From Vreelandella maris (GTDB lineage: Bacteria; Pseudomonadota; Gammaproteobacteria; Pseudomonadales; Halomonadaceae), in assembly GCF_013371085.1 (NCBI RefSeq), contig NZ_JABWCV010000002.1, positions 186,001-250,000 on the forward strand: a stretch of DNA of 64,000 nucleotides, written 5' to 3'. The position numbers and the translations under genes were made by a program. The notes under the pieces are model-generated. The model ran no database searches. It worked only from the letters and a program-made list of their open reading frames with translations, and was not told where the DNA came from. Numbering within the stretch: position 1 is the stretch's first letter; every line of letters starts with the position of its first letter. This document shows positions 42,378-53,184 of this stretch, piece by piece.

Positions 42378-43646
42378 CTAACCCAAGTGAAGCAACATGG
42401 TCTCGGGATCTTCCAGAAAGCCCTTCCAGCTATTACAGAAGCGCGCAATGGTGCCGCCATCGATGAAGCGATGATCCCCTGCCCAGGTAATGGTCATGAT
42501 GGCACGTCGCTGAACCTCGCCCTTCGCATCGAACCTGGGCAGCCACTGTGTTTTACCTATAGCAACGATAGCGGCTTCCGGTGCGTTGATGATAGGAGCC
42601 GCGTAGGTGCCACCGAGCGCACCAATATTGGAAATACTGATGGTTCCGCCTTTAAGATCCGCTTGATCAACGCGTCCTTCCCGTGCCGCCGTAGTTAGCC
42701 GCGCCACTTCCCGGGCAATCTCAAGCAAGGATAAGCGTTCGACGCGTTTGACATTGGGCACCATGAGGCCTGCCTTGCTATCCACTGCCATGCCGATATT
42801 ACACTGGGAGAAGTAGTGCAGCGCGTCACCCGCCGCATTTAACTGTGCGTTTACAATGGGTTCTTCTGAGATCGCTAACGCCATGGCTTTCATAAAGAAC
42901 GGCATTAGCGTTAGCCGCTCGCCTTTTGACTCTGCCACTGGTTTCAAACGCTCACGCATTGCCAACAGCGCTGTTACGTCAATCTCTTCACCATAATGAA
43001 AATGAGGAATCGTGCTGGCCGACTCCACCATTCGTTTGGCCATTACCGCCCGCACGCCGCGTAACGGCTCCACCCTGGGCGCTTCCTCTACACTACTAGA
43101 TGGAACAGCCTGCGACGATGTCATGGCTGCGCCAGCAGGCTGTTCAAGGTGCGCCAATACGTCTTCCTTAAGCACACGACCATCTTTACCACTGCCTGCG
43201 ATATCGGTCAGATTGAGCTGATGCTCTCGCACCAATCTTCGCACCGCGGGGCTGGCGGGTACTTTCCCGTGGGTGGCCAACGTTGGCGCGGTTGGCGCTA
43301 CGGCTGTGTGCGCTGCAGCTCTATCCGTTGCCGCATCGGTACTAGTGATTGGCGTAGACGGTAAGGCATCCGGCGTAACTTCCGGTTTGCTGGGCTCGGC
43401 TTGTACTTCTCCTTCGGCCTGATAGGCGTATAAGGGAGCATGCACCTTGGCAATCTGACCCTGAGCCACATACAGCTTGGTAACGACACCGGCTTCGTGG
43501 GCGGTAATTTCCACCAGCGCTTTGTCGGTCATGACTTCAACGATGGGCTGGTCTTCTTCAATTTGATCGCCTTCAGCGACGCGCCATTCGACGACTTCGC
43601 ACTCGACAATGCCTTCGCCAATATCGGGCAGTAAAAAATCGCTCAT
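42378..43646 (-). CDS. bkdB: Branched-chain 2-oxoacid dehydrogenase E2 (dihydrolipoyl acyltransferase)
   Basis: A 422-residue E2 with one lipoyl domain (residues 1-76; lipoyl-lysine Lys42 in MTDKALVEI), a Pro/Ala/Thr-rich linker, a peripheral-subunit-binding domain (SPAVRRLVREHQLNLTDIAG), and a catalytic domain ending with the active-site loop GDHRFIDGGTIARF. IPHFHYGEEIDVTALLAMRE is typical of branched-chain enzymes. It transfers the acyl group from E1 to CoA. Third gene of the operon, 20 bases after E1 beta. No E3 (dihydrolipoamide dehydrogenase) gene is nearby, so E3 must come from elsewhere. Confidence 0.9.
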   Translation of the reverse strand: MSDFLLPDIGEGIVECEVVEWRVAEGDQIEEDQPIVEVMTDKALVEITAHEAGVVTKLYVAQGQIAKVHAPLYAYQAEGEVQAEPSKPEVTPDALPSTPITSTDAATDRAAAHTAVAPTAPTLATHGKVPASPAVRRLVREHQLNLTDIAGSGKDGRVLKEDVLAHLEQPAGAAMTSSQAVPSSSVEEAPRVEPLRGVRAVMAKRMVESASTIPHFHYGEEIDVTALLAMRERLKPVAESKGERLTLMPFFMKAMALAISEEPIVNAQLNAAGDALHYFSQCNIGMAVDSKAGLMVPNVKRVERLSLLEIAREVARLTTAAREGRVDQADLKGGTISISNIGALGGTYAAPIINAPEAAIVAIGKTQWLPRFDAKGEVQRRAIMTITWAGDHRFIDGGTIARFCNSWKGFLEDPETMLLHLG

Positions 43647-43666
43647 TGTTCTCCTCCTCCTCAGCG

Positions 43667-44644
43667 CTAAAAGTTGACGCTTTCGCGAATCGCTTCAAAA
43701 ATCTTCAGGTGATCGGGCAGATACTCTTTCTCCAGCACCAGCGGAAAAGGCGTATCCAGCCCTGTTACCCGGGCGATGGGCGATTCCAGATAGAGGAAAC
43801 AACGTTCCTGAATGGTGGCGGCAATTTCACCGGCAAAACCACCGGTTAAAGGTGCTTCATGGCTCACGACCAACCGGCCGGTCTTGAGCACGGATTCCAC
43901 GACAGTGTCCGCGTCCCAAGGCAGTAGTGAGCGCAGGTCGATCACTTCACAGGCGATCCCCTGCTCTTCGGCCAGCTCGACGGCTTTGCCAATCACTTCC
44001 ATCTGCGCACCCCAGCCCACCACGGTAATGTCGGTGCCCTCCTTGGTGATCTCGGCCTCACCAATGGGCAGCTGATAATCCTCTTCGGGCACTTCACCTA
44101 CCGCGGCGCGATAGAGGCGTTTAGGCTCTAGAAAAAGCACTGGGTCCGGGTCTCGAATGGCCGCAAGCAGGAGCCCCTTTGCTTGGTAAGGATTACGCGG
44201 TACGACTACTTTCAAGCCGGGGGTATGGGTGAAATAGGCTTCAGGGGACTGAGAGTGATAGAGCCCACCGGCGATTCCGCCGCCGTAAGGGGTACGAATG
44301 GTCAGCCCGCCCACATTGAAAAGATCCCCTGAGCGATAGCGGAACTTGGCGGTTTCGTTAACGATTTGGTCGAACGCGGGAAAGATATAGTCTGCAAACT
44401 GGATTTCTGCGACCGGTACCGAGCCTTGAGCCGCCAGACCATTGGCAAAGCCGATGATCCCCTGCTCCACTAGCGGTGTATTGAAACAGCGAGCCTTGCC
44501 GTACTTTTCCTGCAGATGGCTTGTCGCCCGGAAGACACCGCCGAAAATCCCCACATCCTCACCAAAGCAAATGACCTTTTCATCTTCTGCCATGGCGATA
44601 TCGAGCGCATTATTGATCGCCTGAAGCATGTTCATTGTGGCCAT
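43667..44644 (-). CDS. bkdA2: 2-oxoacid dehydrogenase E1 beta subunit
   Basis: A 325-residue transketolase-like E1 beta: [94 protein letters not shown] and [20 protein letters not shown]. These are the usual branched-chain or pyruvate-type signatures; [10 protein letters not shown] with neighbouring BCKDH-like E1 alpha favours the branched-chain complex. It forms the thiamine-pyrophosphate site with E1 alpha, whose stop lies 1 base before this start. Confidence 0.9.
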   Translation of the reverse strand: MATMNMLQAINNALDIAMAEDEKVICFGEDVGIFGGVFRATSHLQEKYGKARCFNTPLVEQGIIGFANGLAAQGSVPVAEIQFADYIFPAFDQIVNETAKFRYRSGDLFNVGGLTIRTPYGGGIAGGLYHSQSPEAYFTHTPGLKVVVPRNPYQAKGLLLAAIRDPDPVLFLEPKRLYRAAVGEVPEEDYQLPIGEAEITKEGTDITVVGWGAQMEVIGKAVELAEEQGIACEVIDLRSLLPWDADTVVESVLKTGRLVVSHEAPLTGGFAGEIAATIQERCFLYLESPIARVTGLDTPFPLVLEKEYLPDHLKIFEAIRESVNF

Positions 44645-44645
44645 G

Positions 44646-45851
44646 TTACGCCTCTCCCTGCGAATCAGTGTCAGTGCCCACGTCCAGATCCAGCGATTTC
44701 GCCCCGCGTGGATAAGCGTCTGGATAGCGACGAATATGGCGCTTCAGTTGATCAAACTGACGCTGCAGCGCAGGTGTAATGTCGGCATAGACATCGCTGA
44801 TCAAACTCTCAAGCGGAGGCGATGCGCGCTTCTCGGCACGTTTTAACGTATCAAGCACTTCCCGGCGCAGGGCTTCTTGCTGGGTACTCTCCTCTTCCTC
44901 ACTCCACCACTGCTTTTTCAACAGCCATTTTTTTAGCCGCAGCACGGGGTCTTTGGCGCGCCATACCTCTTCTTCATCCTTGGAGCGATAGCCGGAGGGG
45001 TCATCCGAAGAGGAGTGAGCAGCCAGACGATAACTCATGGCCTCGATCAAGACAGGCTGGTTACGCTCAACGGCAATCTTGCGCGCCTGACGAGTGGCCT
45101 CATAGACCGCCAACACGTCATTGCCGTCCACGCGTATCACGTGCATATGGTACCCAAACGCTCGTGGGGCAATACCATCGGCGGCGAACTGCTCTACGGC
45201 AGGCGTGGAAATGGCATAGCCGTTGTTACGGCAGAAGAAAATCACTGGCACCTGATGTACTGAGGCCATATTGAGTGCGGCGTGGAAATCGCCTTCGGAA
45301 GCAGCACCTTCGCCAAAGAAGGTCAGCGTACAGTGACCATCACCAGCAAGTTTTTGCCCATAGGCGTAGCCCGTGGCCTGTGGAATTTGCGTAGCCAGGG
45401 GGGAAGAGATGGTCATGTAGTGCAGCTTGCGCGACCCATAGTGGATCGGCATTTGGCGGCCTTTGCCGTAGTCCAACTCGTTGCCAAACAGCTGGTTCAT
45501 AAATTCATCGATTGAGAAGCCGCGATACATCAGAGCGCCCTGCTCGCGGTACTGGGCCATGATCATGTCGGCATCATCAAGCGCGGCAGTTGCGCCCACT
45601 ACGGCGGCCTCTTCCCCCGTACACTGCATATAGAAACTAAGCCGCCCCTGACGCTGGGCTGCCATCATTCGTTCGTCGAGAATACGCGTGGCCAGCATTG
45701 CCTGGTAAATGCGCCGGGCATGATCACGCTCAAGCGCCGGTTCAATGGCGCCGTCATGTAGCTCGCCTTCCGGACAAAGCAGGCTAAAGGTGGGAATCGA
45801 AAATTCGTCGCCGGTCATGAAGTCCGGCTGGTGCACGTACTCAGTCATCAT
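44646..45851 (-). CDS. bkdA1: Branched-chain 2-oxoacid dehydrogenase E1 alpha subunit
   Basis: A 401-residue E1 alpha. The thiamine-diphosphate/Mg motif runs from [17 protein letters not shown] (residue 180 on) to CRNN (207-210). The loop [20 protein letters not shown] (about 274-293) corresponds to the serine loop phosphorylated in mammalian branched-chain E1 alpha. The protein decarboxylates branched-chain 2-oxoacids and reductively acylates E2. The ATG pair at 45851/45848 with AAGGAC upstream is preferred over a longer frame without homology. First gene of the bkd-like operon. Confidence 0.88.
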   Translation of the reverse strand: MMTEYVHQPDFMTGDEFSIPTFSLLCPEGELHDGAIEPALERDHARRIYQAMLATRILDERMMAAQRQGRLSFYMQCTGEEAAVVGATAALDDADMIMAQYREQGALMYRGFSIDEFMNQLFGNELDYGKGRQMPIHYGSRKLHYMTISSPLATQIPQATGYAYGQKLAGDGHCTLTFFGEGAASEGDFHAALNMASVHQVPVIFFCRNNGYAISTPAVEQFAADGIAPRAFGYHMHVIRVDGNDVLAVYEATRQARKIAVERNQPVLIEAMSYRLAAHSSSDDPSGYRSKDEEEVWRAKDPVLRLKKWLLKKQWWSEEEESTQQEALRREVLDTLKRAEKRASPPLESLISDVYADITPALQRQFDQLKRHIRRYPDAYPRGAKSLDLDVGTDTDSQGEA

Positions 45852-45983
45852 TATTGTCCTTGTTTTACCCCTTTTGAGGGCAGTGTTGTTGGTATTGACC
45901 ATTTTTGCCAGTGGATTTATCTGGCATGAGTCAAATACAACTACTGCGACAGTAACGCAGCACAAGAACTTTAGGGATACAAC

Positions 45984-46757
45984 TTAAGCCGCAGAGAGAC
46001 GAGAACGCAGTGGTTGTTGCAGCACTTCAAATAGGCTGTCGACCGTCAATGCCAATAGTGCAATGGTCAACGCCCCCTGAACGACATAGGCCATATTGCC
46101 GTTAACGATGCCGGAGATAATCGGGTCGCCAAGGTTACTGGCCCCAACAGTCGCCCCCAGAGCAGCCGTGGCGATATTAATGGTGACGGAGGTGCGAATG
46201 CCCGCCAGGATGACCGGGGCCGCCAACGGCAGCTCGACATACCGCAATGTCTGAGTCGGCGTCATGCCCATGGCGTGTGCGGCGGTCTTTATGTCGATAT
46301 CAACCTCCTGCAGTCCGGCAAGCGTATTACGCACGATGGGCAGCATGCCATACAGCATCAAGGCGACAATGATGGGCAAAGTACCAAATCCGAGCACAGG
46401 TACCGCCAGCGCCAGCACGGCCACCGGCGGAAAGGTTTGTCCCAGCGAGGCCAACTGGCCGACCAGCGGCAAAAAATCGCTGCCACGCTCGCGAGTCACC
46501 ACAATGCCAGCTGAGACGCCTACGACAACGGTCACAAGCGCCGCTATGCCCACCACAAGGAGATGGCGGCCCAGCAGCACATAGAAATCAGCCCGGTCAT
46601 AAATCACCTGCCTGGCATCAGGTTCTATCCAGCGAAAAAGTGGCTCGGCAGCAGACATGGCCACAACGCTGAGCAGCAGCAGTGTTCCCCACATCAGTGG
46701 CCAAAGCCACAGCAGGGCTCTTTTACGTGGCTGCGCGATACTCAGCGAATTACTCAC
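45984..46757 (-). CDS. yehW: Osmoprotectant ABC transporter permease YehW-like
   Basis: A 257-residue permease with about six helices and the EAA-type loop IKTAAHAMGMTPTQTLRYVE, plus GASNLGDPIISGIVNGN, typical of the ProW/OpuB class. The GTG at 46757 is chosen: AGGAAG precedes it, and it overlaps the ATPase stop. A longer ATG frame would run through the ATPase gene. Last gene of the osmF-yehYXW order, also found in enteric bacteria, where the system binds glycine betaine with low affinity. Confidence 0.88.
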   Translation of the reverse strand: MSNSLSIAQPRKRALLWLWPLMWGTLLLLSVVAMSAAEPLFRWIEPDARQVIYDRADFYVLLGRHLLVVGIAALVTVVVGVSAGIVVTRERGSDFLPLVGQLASLGQTFPPVAVLALAVPVLGFGTLPIIVALMLYGMLPIVRNTLAGLQEVDIDIKTAAHAMGMTPTQTLRYVELPLAAPVILAGIRTSVTINIATAALGATVGASNLGDPIISGIVNGNMAYVVQGALTIALLALTVDSLFEVLQQPLRSRLSAA

Positions 46758-47712
46758 GCGCACTTCCTTTATCCAGTTGTGCTTCCTTGATGATCCTGCG
46801 CAGCGATAGCTCGCCAATGGGGACATCGTGCTGATCGACAACCGTAAGCCTATCGCTATGGTCGCGCAGCATCATGGAAAGCGCTTGACGCAGTGAGAAA
46901 TCTGCGGGTATGCGCGACTGGGCGGGTAGAGTCGGTCCCATGGAGGTCATGTGGTCTTTAACGCGGGTTAAAGCAGCCTGTTTGAGCCCCCGTTCAAGCC
47001 CTCCCAACAGTGACTCGACAAACGAGTCGGCTGGCTGTTGCAGCAGCGCCAGCGGAGAGCCCTGCTGCACGATTCGTCCTTCGCGCATCACTACCAGGTG
47101 ATCCGCGAGTTTGAGGGCTTCATCCATGTCATGGGTCACGAAGACCACCGTTTTGTGCAGCCGCGCCTGTATTTTGGCCAGCTCATCCTGCAGCTTTTCA
47201 CGGGTAATCGGATCAAGGGCGCCGAAAGGTTCGTCCATAAGCAAAATATCAGGGTCGGCGGCCAATGCCCTTGCCACCCCAACTCGCTGCGCCTGCCCAC
47301 CTGAAAGCTGGTGAGGATATTTATGCGCAAACTCCCCGACAGGCAAGCCTAGCAAGTCCATCAACTCTTCGACCCGTCCCTGGACATCGGCGGCTGACCA
47401 CTTCAATAAACGCGGTACCAAACCAATATTGCGCGCCACGTTCCAGTGAGGGAACAAACCGGTGTGCTGAATGACATAACCAATCCGGCGGCGTAGTTTT
47501 ACCGGGTCATACACCTCAATGGCTTGGCCATCCAGAATAATGTCACCCTCGCTATGCTCGATTAAGCGATTGATCATGCGCAGGGTGGTGGATTTACCGC
47601 AGCCGGAGGTGCCGACCAGCGCACAAAACTTGCCCTTCGGCACACGCAGTGAAATATCATCCACCGCGGTTTCTTCACCAAATCGCTTTGAGACATGGGA
47701 AAGCTCAATCAT
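46750..47712 (-). CDS. yehX: Osmoprotectant ABC transporter ATPase YehX-like
   Basis: A 320-residue ABC ATPase: Walker A GTSGCGKS, Q-loop VIQHTGLFPHWNVARNIG, signature LSGGQAQRVG, Walker B ILLMDEPFGALD and switch VTHDMDEALKLAD. A C-terminal extension (about residues 245-315) resembles a single remnant CBS region (SLRQALSMMLRDHSDRLTVV), the ionic-strength sensor in OpuA-type ATPases. It overlaps yehY-like by 4 bp and yehW-like by 8 bp. Confidence 0.9.
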   Translation of the reverse strand: MIELSHVSKRFGEETAVDDISLRVPKGKFCALVGTSGCGKSTTLRMINRLIEHSEGDIILDGQAIEVYDPVKLRRRIGYVIQHTGLFPHWNVARNIGLVPRLLKWSAADVQGRVEELMDLLGLPVGEFAHKYPHQLSGGQAQRVGVARALAADPDILLMDEPFGALDPITREKLQDELAKIQARLHKTVVFVTHDMDEALKLADHLVVMREGRIVQQGSPLALLQQPADSFVESLLGGLERGLKQAALTRVKDHMTSMGPTLPAQSRIPADFSLRQALSMMLRDHSDRLTVVDQHDVPIGELSLRRIIKEAQLDKGSARE

Positions 47713-48908
47713 CGTGTTCCTCCGGGGCGCAGTGCTTCTGCCAGGGCGCCCAAGCCCGCATCCACGACCAGAGCCAGCATTAAAATAGGCAATGCGCCGA
47801 GCAGAACCATGTCCATGGCTGCTTGACCCAGGCCCTGAAAAATAAAGGTGCCAAGCCCACCCGCCCCGATCAAAGCGGCTACGGCAGTGAGACCAATGGC
47901 CTGAACCGTGGTAATACGCACCCCTTCAAGTAGCACCGGCAGCGCCAGCGGTAGCCGCACCTGCCAAAAACGCTGGCCAGCACGCATTCCCATCCCCTTG
48001 GCGGCTTCCAGGGTATCGGGGCTTACTTCTTCAAGAGCGATATAGGTGTTACGCACCATGGGGAGCAGGCTATAGGCAATCAGTGCGATCAAGGCAGGCA
48101 TCGTACCGATCCCGCTGACGCCAAGCCGGCCTAGCAATGGTACGTTTGCGGCAAGCCAAGCAAGCGGCGCCAGTAGCAGGCCAAACAAGGCAAGACTGGG
48201 AATGGTTTGTAGAAAATTGAGTACTGCGAAAGCGCCTTTCTGCAGCCGTGCATAGCGGCGCATCAGCATCGCTAGTACTAAGCCAACCACCACGCTAATA
48301 CTGACGGCAGCCCCAACCAGCGTCACGTGCTGACCAATAGCTCTCAGAAACTGCCGATCACGCGCCTTAAACTCCTGCACCAGGGCAAGGCTATCCAGCC
48401 ACAAAGTTGCACACAGCCACCACACCAACGCCACGCCACATAACAGTAGCGTGGGCCAGAGACGAGTGAGCTTTAAGCGTAAGCGTATTTCAATTAAGCA
48501 CAGTAGTAATACAAACAGCACTACCCAATACGTTGCCCCCAGGCCCAAACGCGCCTGGGGCAGTTCAGGATCAATCAGTAAATAGCTGCTGGCAATTAAC
48601 CCCACGGGCATGAGTGCCATCAAGGTCATTACTGCCGCTAACAGAGCGCGATAGTGCCGGTGACTCGGTTGCCACGCTAATATGCCAATGAAACTGAGCA
48701 GTAATGTGGCTAATAGCGCGCCGGGCCAGCCTAAGGCCTCAAGCGCGCCGTAGCTCGTTCCCTGAACAATCCGGTTGGGAGCCATGCTAACCACGTCCAA
48801 ACCCCAGAATGCGGCCAGCATGATAAGACTGAGGCTAACAAGCACAGTGTTAGGGTGCCGCCCATCCCAACGAAGCCGAGGGGTGGGCAATGCATCCAAT
48901 AACGACAT
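47709..48908 (-). CDS. yehY: Osmoprotectant ABC transporter permease YehY-like
   Basis: A 399-residue permease, longer than YehW by about 140 N-terminal residues that hold extra hydrophobic helices, as in YehY. The transport domain carries FLQTIPSLALFGLLLAPLAW, LLPMVRNTYIALEEVSPDTL, EAAKGMGMRAGQRFWQVRLP and VAALIGAGGLGTFIFQGLGQ. It forms the heteromeric channel with the YehW-like protein. It overlaps the ATPase gene by 4 bp and follows osmF by 27 bases. Confidence 0.9.
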   Translation of the reverse strand: MSLLDALPTPRLRWDGRHPNTVLVSLSLIMLAAFWGLDVVSMAPNRIVQGTSYGALEALGWPGALLATLLLSFIGILAWQPSHRHYRALLAAVMTLMALMPVGLIASSYLLIDPELPQARLGLGATYWVVLFVLLLCLIEIRLRLKLTRLWPTLLLCGVALVWWLCATLWLDSLALVQEFKARDRQFLRAIGQHVTLVGAAVSISVVVGLVLAMLMRRYARLQKGAFAVLNFLQTIPSLALFGLLLAPLAWLAANVPLLGRLGVSGIGTMPALIALIAYSLLPMVRNTYIALEEVSPDTLEAAKGMGMRAGQRFWQVRLPLALPVLLEGVRITTVQAIGLTAVAALIGAGGLGTFIFQGLGQAAMDMVLLGALPILMLALVVDAGLGALAEALRPGGTR

Positions 48909-48935
48909 TAATTAGTTATCCCAGGCATAAACACA

Positions 48936-49862
48936 TTAATCAGCTAGCGTATCCAGATAGTCGCTGGCCACTTGGGTTGGTGACAGCCCGTTAACGGCAA
49001 CATCTGCATTTAGCGTTTGGAGAGTGACCAGATCAAGGGTGGCAAAGACCTCGTTGAGCAGCGCTTCCATTTCGGGATACGTTTCCAGCACGCTTTCACG
49101 CACCACGGGGGCAGGCTGGTATACGGGCTGCACACCTTTAGTATCTTCCAGTACGACCAGACCCAGTGCACTTAAGCCACCGTCGGTGCCATAAGTCATG
49201 GCGGCGTTAACGCCACTGGTTTGCTGGGCGGCGGCACGCATGGTGGCAGCAGTATTGCCACCCGACAGCACTAGCAGTTGCTCATCGCTCAATTCAAAAC
49301 CGTAGGCTTCCTGAAACGCAGGTAACGCCTGTGCGGATTCCACAAATTCAGCGCTGGCGGCGAATTTGAACTCCCCCCCTTCCGCCAGATAGGCCGCGAG
49401 GTCTTCTAAACTGACCAATTCATTTTCAGTGGCTACGTCTTCGCGGACACTCATTGCCCAGGTGTTGTTAGCGCTAGCTGGCTGCAGCCAGACCAAGTCT
49501 TGTTCCGCGTCACGCTCTTTAACGGTTTCAAACGCTTGATCCGCATCGTTCCACACTGGACTGTCGGCCATATCAAAAAAGAAGGCACCATTGCCCGTGT
49601 ACTCAGGGTACACATCAATTTCGCCAGCTTCTAATGCCGACCGCACAACACTAGTACCACCAAGCTGCAAGCGGTTTTCGGTAGCAATATCGTTGCGTTC
49701 CAAGGTCTGAATGATCAGCTCACCCAACACCGACCCTTCCGTGTCGATCTTGGAGGACACCACTACCGGCTCATTGGCGCTGGCCTGGGAAAGGGAAATA
49801 ACGGATACGGCGCAAGCAACGATTAGGGGCTTAGCAATGATAGGATTAGCTGAAAAGCGCAT
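48936..49862 (-). CDS. osmF: Osmoprotectant-binding periplasmic protein OsmF
   Basis: A 308-residue binding protein with a signal peptide (PLIVACAVSVISLSQASA, cleaved near ASA-NE). The OsmF/YehZ pattern is clear: VVVSSKIDTEGSVLGELIIQ, GTSVVRSALEAGEIDVYPEYTG, WLQPASANNTWAMSVRED and NAAMTYGTDGGLSALGLVVL. It binds glycine betaine or a related compound. Start at 49862 with AAAGGAA upstream. First gene of the importer operon; a hairpin at 49898 separates it from cysS, which is on the same strand. Osmotic induction is expected in a halophile but no specific site is identified. Confidence 0.9.
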   Translation of the reverse strand: MRFSANPIIAKPLIVACAVSVISLSQASANEPVVVSSKIDTEGSVLGELIIQTLERNDIATENRLQLGGTSVVRSALEAGEIDVYPEYTGNGAFFFDMADSPVWNDADQAFETVKERDAEQDLVWLQPASANNTWAMSVREDVATENELVSLEDLAAYLAEGGEFKFAASAEFVESAQALPAFQEAYGFELSDEQLLVLSGGNTAATMRAAAQQTSGVNAAMTYGTDGGLSALGLVVLEDTKGVQPVYQPAPVVRESVLETYPEMEALLNEVFATLDLVTLQTLNADVAVNGLSPTQVASDYLDTLAD

Positions 49863-49897
49863 CTTGGAATTCCTTTTGAAGTGGGCTTTTTTACTGA

Positions 49898-49920
49898 GGC
49901 TCTTATGAAGTATAAGAGCC
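49898..49920 (-). promoter_or_regulatory. Hairpin between cysS and osmF
   Basis: GGCTCTTAT (49898-49906) and ATAAGAGCC (49912-49920): a perfect 9-bp stem with a 5-base loop, starting 8 bases after the cysS stop. Leftward it is followed by an A-run rather than T, so it is not a classical terminator; it may define the cysS mRNA 3' end or regulate osmF. Confidence 0.5.
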
Positions 49921-49928
49921 ATCAGCGT

Positions 49929-51335
49929 TTAAGGTGCTTCTAACACCCAAGAAGTACCTTCGCGTGAGTCTTTAAGAATAATCCCCAGGGCTGCGAGCTC
50001 ATCGCGAACCGCATCCGCCTGAGCGAAGTCCTTATTCGCTTTCGCCTCAATACGTTGAGCAATTTTCGCTTCAATCTCGCTTTCACTAAGCGGCATACCC
50101 TGTTGCTGCGTGCCTTTCAGGAAAATTTGCGGCGCCTGCTGAAGCAGCCCCAAAATAGCCCCTAGCTGCTTGAGCTCGCCCCCAAGCCTAGCGGCCTCGT
50201 CGGGCTGCTCCTGCTTGGCGCGATTGACTTCACGCGCCAGCTCAAACATGACTGCCAACGCTTCAGGCGTGTTGAAGTCATCGTCCATGACCTGAGTAAA
50301 ACGCTCTCGGTAAGGGGATGCTTCACTGCTGGCAATAGCGTCAGTGTCGACGCCTTCTAGCGCTGTGTATAAACGTGTCAGCGATTTGCGTGCTTCGGTC
50401 AGTGAGTCCACCGAATAGTTGATCGGGCTACGGTAGTGACTGGCCACCAGCAGAAAGCGCACCACTTCAGGGTCGTGTTCGGCCAGTACATCGCGAATGG
50501 TGAAGAAGTTGCCCAGAGATTTGGACATCTTCTCCTTGTTCACCCGCACTGCCCCAGCGTGCATCCAGGTTTTGACGTAGGTCTTGCCGGTGGCCGCTTC
50601 GCTTTGCGCAATCTCATTTTCATGATGCGGAAAGGTTAGATCCGGCCCGCCACCGTGAATATCGAAGGTATCACCCAAGCAGCAGGTCGACATCGCCGAG
50701 CACTCGATGTGCCAGCCGGGACGCCCATTACCCCACGGCGACGACCAGTGGGCCTCACCCGGTTTTGCAGCCTTCCAAAGTACAAAGTCGAGTGGATCTT
50801 CTTTATGAACATCAACATCCACCCGAGCACCAGAGCGCATATCGTCTAGCTGGCGATTATTGAGCTTGCCGTAATTGGCAAACTTGCGTACACGGTAGTA
50901 AACATCGCCGTTATCGGCCGCATAGGCAAAGCCTTTTGCAATCAGCGTTTCAATCATTGCCACGATATCGTCGATATGACCGGTGGCGCGGGGCTCATGA
51001 GTCGGTGGCAAAACAAACAGACGCGCTTCATCTTCGTGCATGGCGGCAATCATGCGCTCGGTTAGCGCGGTGATGCTTTCACCATTTTCGTCAGCACGCT
51101 TCAGTATCTTGTCATCAATATCGGTAATGTTGCGCACATAGTTAACATCGTAGCCACGCTCACGCAGGTAGCGGGTGATGACGTCAAAGGCGACCATGAC
51201 GCGGGCATGACCAAGATGGCAATAGTCATACACCGTCATGCCGCAGACATACATACTGACTTTTCCCGCTTCAAGCGGGGTGAAAAGTTCTTTGCGACGC
51301 GTCAGCGTATTGTAAATATGCATATGGCTATCCAT
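49929..51335 (-). CDS. cysS: Cysteinyl-tRNA synthetase
   Basis: A 468-residue class I synthetase. Zinc ligands and the HIGH-like motif are in [20 protein letters not shown], further zinc residues in WHIECSAMS and [11 protein letters not shown], and [12 protein letters not shown] is the KMSKS loop. The C-terminal helical anticodon-binding part ends [20 protein letters not shown]. It charges tRNA-Cys. The first ATG (51335) has AGGA 9 bases upstream; a second ATG at 51323 matches the usual family start. It begins 14 bases after the glnS stop, so the two synthetase genes form an operon. Confidence 0.96.
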   Translation of the reverse strand: MDSHMHIYNTLTRRKELFTPLEAGKVSMYVCGMTVYDYCHLGHARVMVAFDVITRYLRERGYDVNYVRNITDIDDKILKRADENGESITALTERMIAAMHEDEARLFVLPPTHEPRATGHIDDIVAMIETLIAKGFAYAADNGDVYYRVRKFANYGKLNNRQLDDMRSGARVDVDVHKEDPLDFVLWKAAKPGEAHWSSPWGNGRPGWHIECSAMSTCCLGDTFDIHGGGPDLTFPHHENEIAQSEAATGKTYVKTWMHAGAVRVNKEKMSKSLGNFFTIRDVLAEHDPEVVRFLLVASHYRSPINYSVDSLTEARKSLTRLYTALEGVDTDAIASSEASPYRERFTQVMDDDFNTPEALAVMFELAREVNRAKQEQPDEAARLGGELKQLGAILGLLQQAPQIFLKGTQQQGMPLSESEIEAKIAQRIEAKANKDFAQADAVRDELAALGIILKDSREGTSWVLEAP

Positions 51336-51349
51336 GTTTTTCCTGGCCT

Positions 51350-53029
51350 TTAGCCCTTCTGCTTGATTTTTGCCCAGCTATCTTTTAATCCCACGGTGCG
51401 GTTAAACACTAAATGCTCTGGTGTGGAATCATGACGATCTGCACAGAAGTAACCAACGCGCTCGAACTGGAAGCGTGACTCGGGCGTGGCCTCCGCAAGG
51501 CTTGGCTCGCCAATTGCCTGACAAACGACCAGCGATTCCGGATTTAAGTGCTCTAGGAAGTCGACATCTTTGTCACGATCTGGCTGCTCAACGGTGAACA
51601 GGTTGTCATACAGGCGCACTTCCACCGGCACGCCGTGGGCAGCGCTTACCCAATGAATAACCCCTTTCACCTTGCGACCTTCAGGATTTTTGCCCAGCGT
51701 ATCGAAATCCACTGAACAATGCAGCTCTCTGATGTCACCGGCCGCGTCCTTAATTACCTCGTCACAGCGAATCACATAGCTATTGCGTAGACGTACTTCT
51801 TTACCTGGCGCGAGGCGGAAGAACTTCTTAGGAGCATCTTCCATAAAGTCGTCTTGATCGATGTAAAGCTCCCGAGTAAAGGGCACCTTGCGCATCGTCA
51901 TATCTTCACGTGCAGGATGCCCCGGCACTTCATACATCTCTTCGTGATCTTCCGGCACATTGGTGAGCACGACTTTCAGCGGCTTTAACACACACATGGC
52001 GCGCGGCGCATTGTCTTCAAGATCCGAGCGAATCGCGTGGGTCAACATGGCGATATCGACCAAGCCACCGTCGGCACGGGTGACGCCGATCATCTCGCAG
52101 AATTTGCGGATAGAGGCTGGTGTGTAGCCGCGGCGACGCATACCGGAGATCGTCGGCATCCGCGGATCATCCCATCCATCGACAATCTTTTCGTCTACCA
52201 ACAGCTTCAACTTGCGCTTGGAGGTTAACGTGTAATCAAGATTGAGACGGGCAAATTCAATTTGGCGCGGCTTGGCGGGTACAGGAAGGTTGTTTAAAAA
52301 CCACTCATACAGTGGGCGGTGATCTTCAAATTCCAGGGTACAGATCGAGTGCGTAACCCCTTCAATGGCATCCGACTGACCATGGGTGAAATCGTACGAG
52401 GGGTAGATTTTCCACTTATCGCCCGTTTGGTGATGGCTGGCATGTCGGATGCGGTAAAGGATGGGGTCGCGTAGGTTGATATTAGGTGACGCCATATCGA
52501 TTTTAGCGCGCACGACCTTTTCACTTTCACCAAACTCGCCTTCGCGCATTCGCGCAAGCAGATCAAGGTTCTCTTCGGCGCTGCGCTCACGGTAAGGGCT
52601 AGGGGTACCCGGCGCCGTTAGTGTGCCGCGGTACTCGCGAATTTCATCCGGCGAAAGGTCGTCCACGTAGGCTTTTCCTTCTCGCATCAAGTGCTGCGCC
52701 CAGGCATAGAGTTGGTCGAAGTAGTCGGAAGCAAAACGCACAGGACCTGCCCATTCAAAGCCTAGCCAAGTGACATCCTCTTTGATGGCATCGATGTATG
52801 CCTGTTCTTCTTTCGCCGGATTGGTATCATCAAAACGTAGATGACATTCGCCACCCATTTGCTCCGCCAGCCCGAAATTGAGACAGATCGACTTTGCATG
52901 GCCGATGTGCAAAAAGCCGTTGGGCTCGGGGGGAAAGCGTGTCACGATTTTAGTGACCTGGCCGCCCTCGATTTCGTCGCGTACTTGGTTGCGAATGAAG
53001 TTCGGCGCTGGGGTGGTCTCGTTGGTCAT
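51350..53029 (-). CDS. glnS: Glutaminyl-tRNA synthetase
   Basis: A 559-residue class I synthetase of normal length. [20 protein letters not shown] contains the HIGH motif; [20 protein letters not shown] holds the degenerate KMSKS loop; the C-terminal double beta-barrel is seen in [21 protein letters not shown] and [14 protein letters not shown]. Presence of GlnRS is typical of gammaproteobacteria and means tRNA-Gln is charged directly. It diverges from ppiB and is followed by cysS. Confidence 0.97.
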   Translation of the reverse strand: MTNETTPAPNFIRNQVRDEIEGGQVTKIVTRFPPEPNGFLHIGHAKSICLNFGLAEQMGGECHLRFDDTNPAKEEQAYIDAIKEDVTWLGFEWAGPVRFASDYFDQLYAWAQHLMREGKAYVDDLSPDEIREYRGTLTAPGTPSPYRERSAEENLDLLARMREGEFGESEKVVRAKIDMASPNINLRDPILYRIRHASHHQTGDKWKIYPSYDFTHGQSDAIEGVTHSICTLEFEDHRPLYEWFLNNLPVPAKPRQIEFARLNLDYTLTSKRKLKLLVDEKIVDGWDDPRMPTISGMRRRGYTPASIRKFCEMIGVTRADGGLVDIAMLTHAIRSDLEDNAPRAMCVLKPLKVVLTNVPEDHEEMYEVPGHPAREDMTMRKVPFTRELYIDQDDFMEDAPKKFFRLAPGKEVRLRNSYVIRCDEVIKDAAGDIRELHCSVDFDTLGKNPEGRKVKGVIHWVSAAHGVPVEVRLYDNLFTVEQPDRDKDVDFLEHLNPESLVVCQAIGEPSLAEATPESRFQFERVGYFCADRHDSTPEHLVFNRTVGLKDSWAKIKQKG

Positions 53030-53184
53030 GGTGGTGTTGATAACCTCGTGGTGGATGGCGTACTGAGCCGTGAGAACATAGGATACTCCTATGGCACTTC
53101 GCGGTGCAGGGCAAAACCGTTATTATAACGTGACGCCGATGCACAGCGCCAAGGCGAACGCCTTTATTGAACAGGAATTTATCA

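Noticed and set aside
44822..45274. Open frame of 150 codons opposite to the E1 alpha gene
   Set aside because: Fully antisense to a confident gene, basic and repetitive in composition, with no family similarity.
53122..53127. TATAAT box upstream of glnS (leftward)
   Set aside because: The -10 is good, but no acceptable -35 box lies 16-18 bases away, so I did not list it as a promoter.
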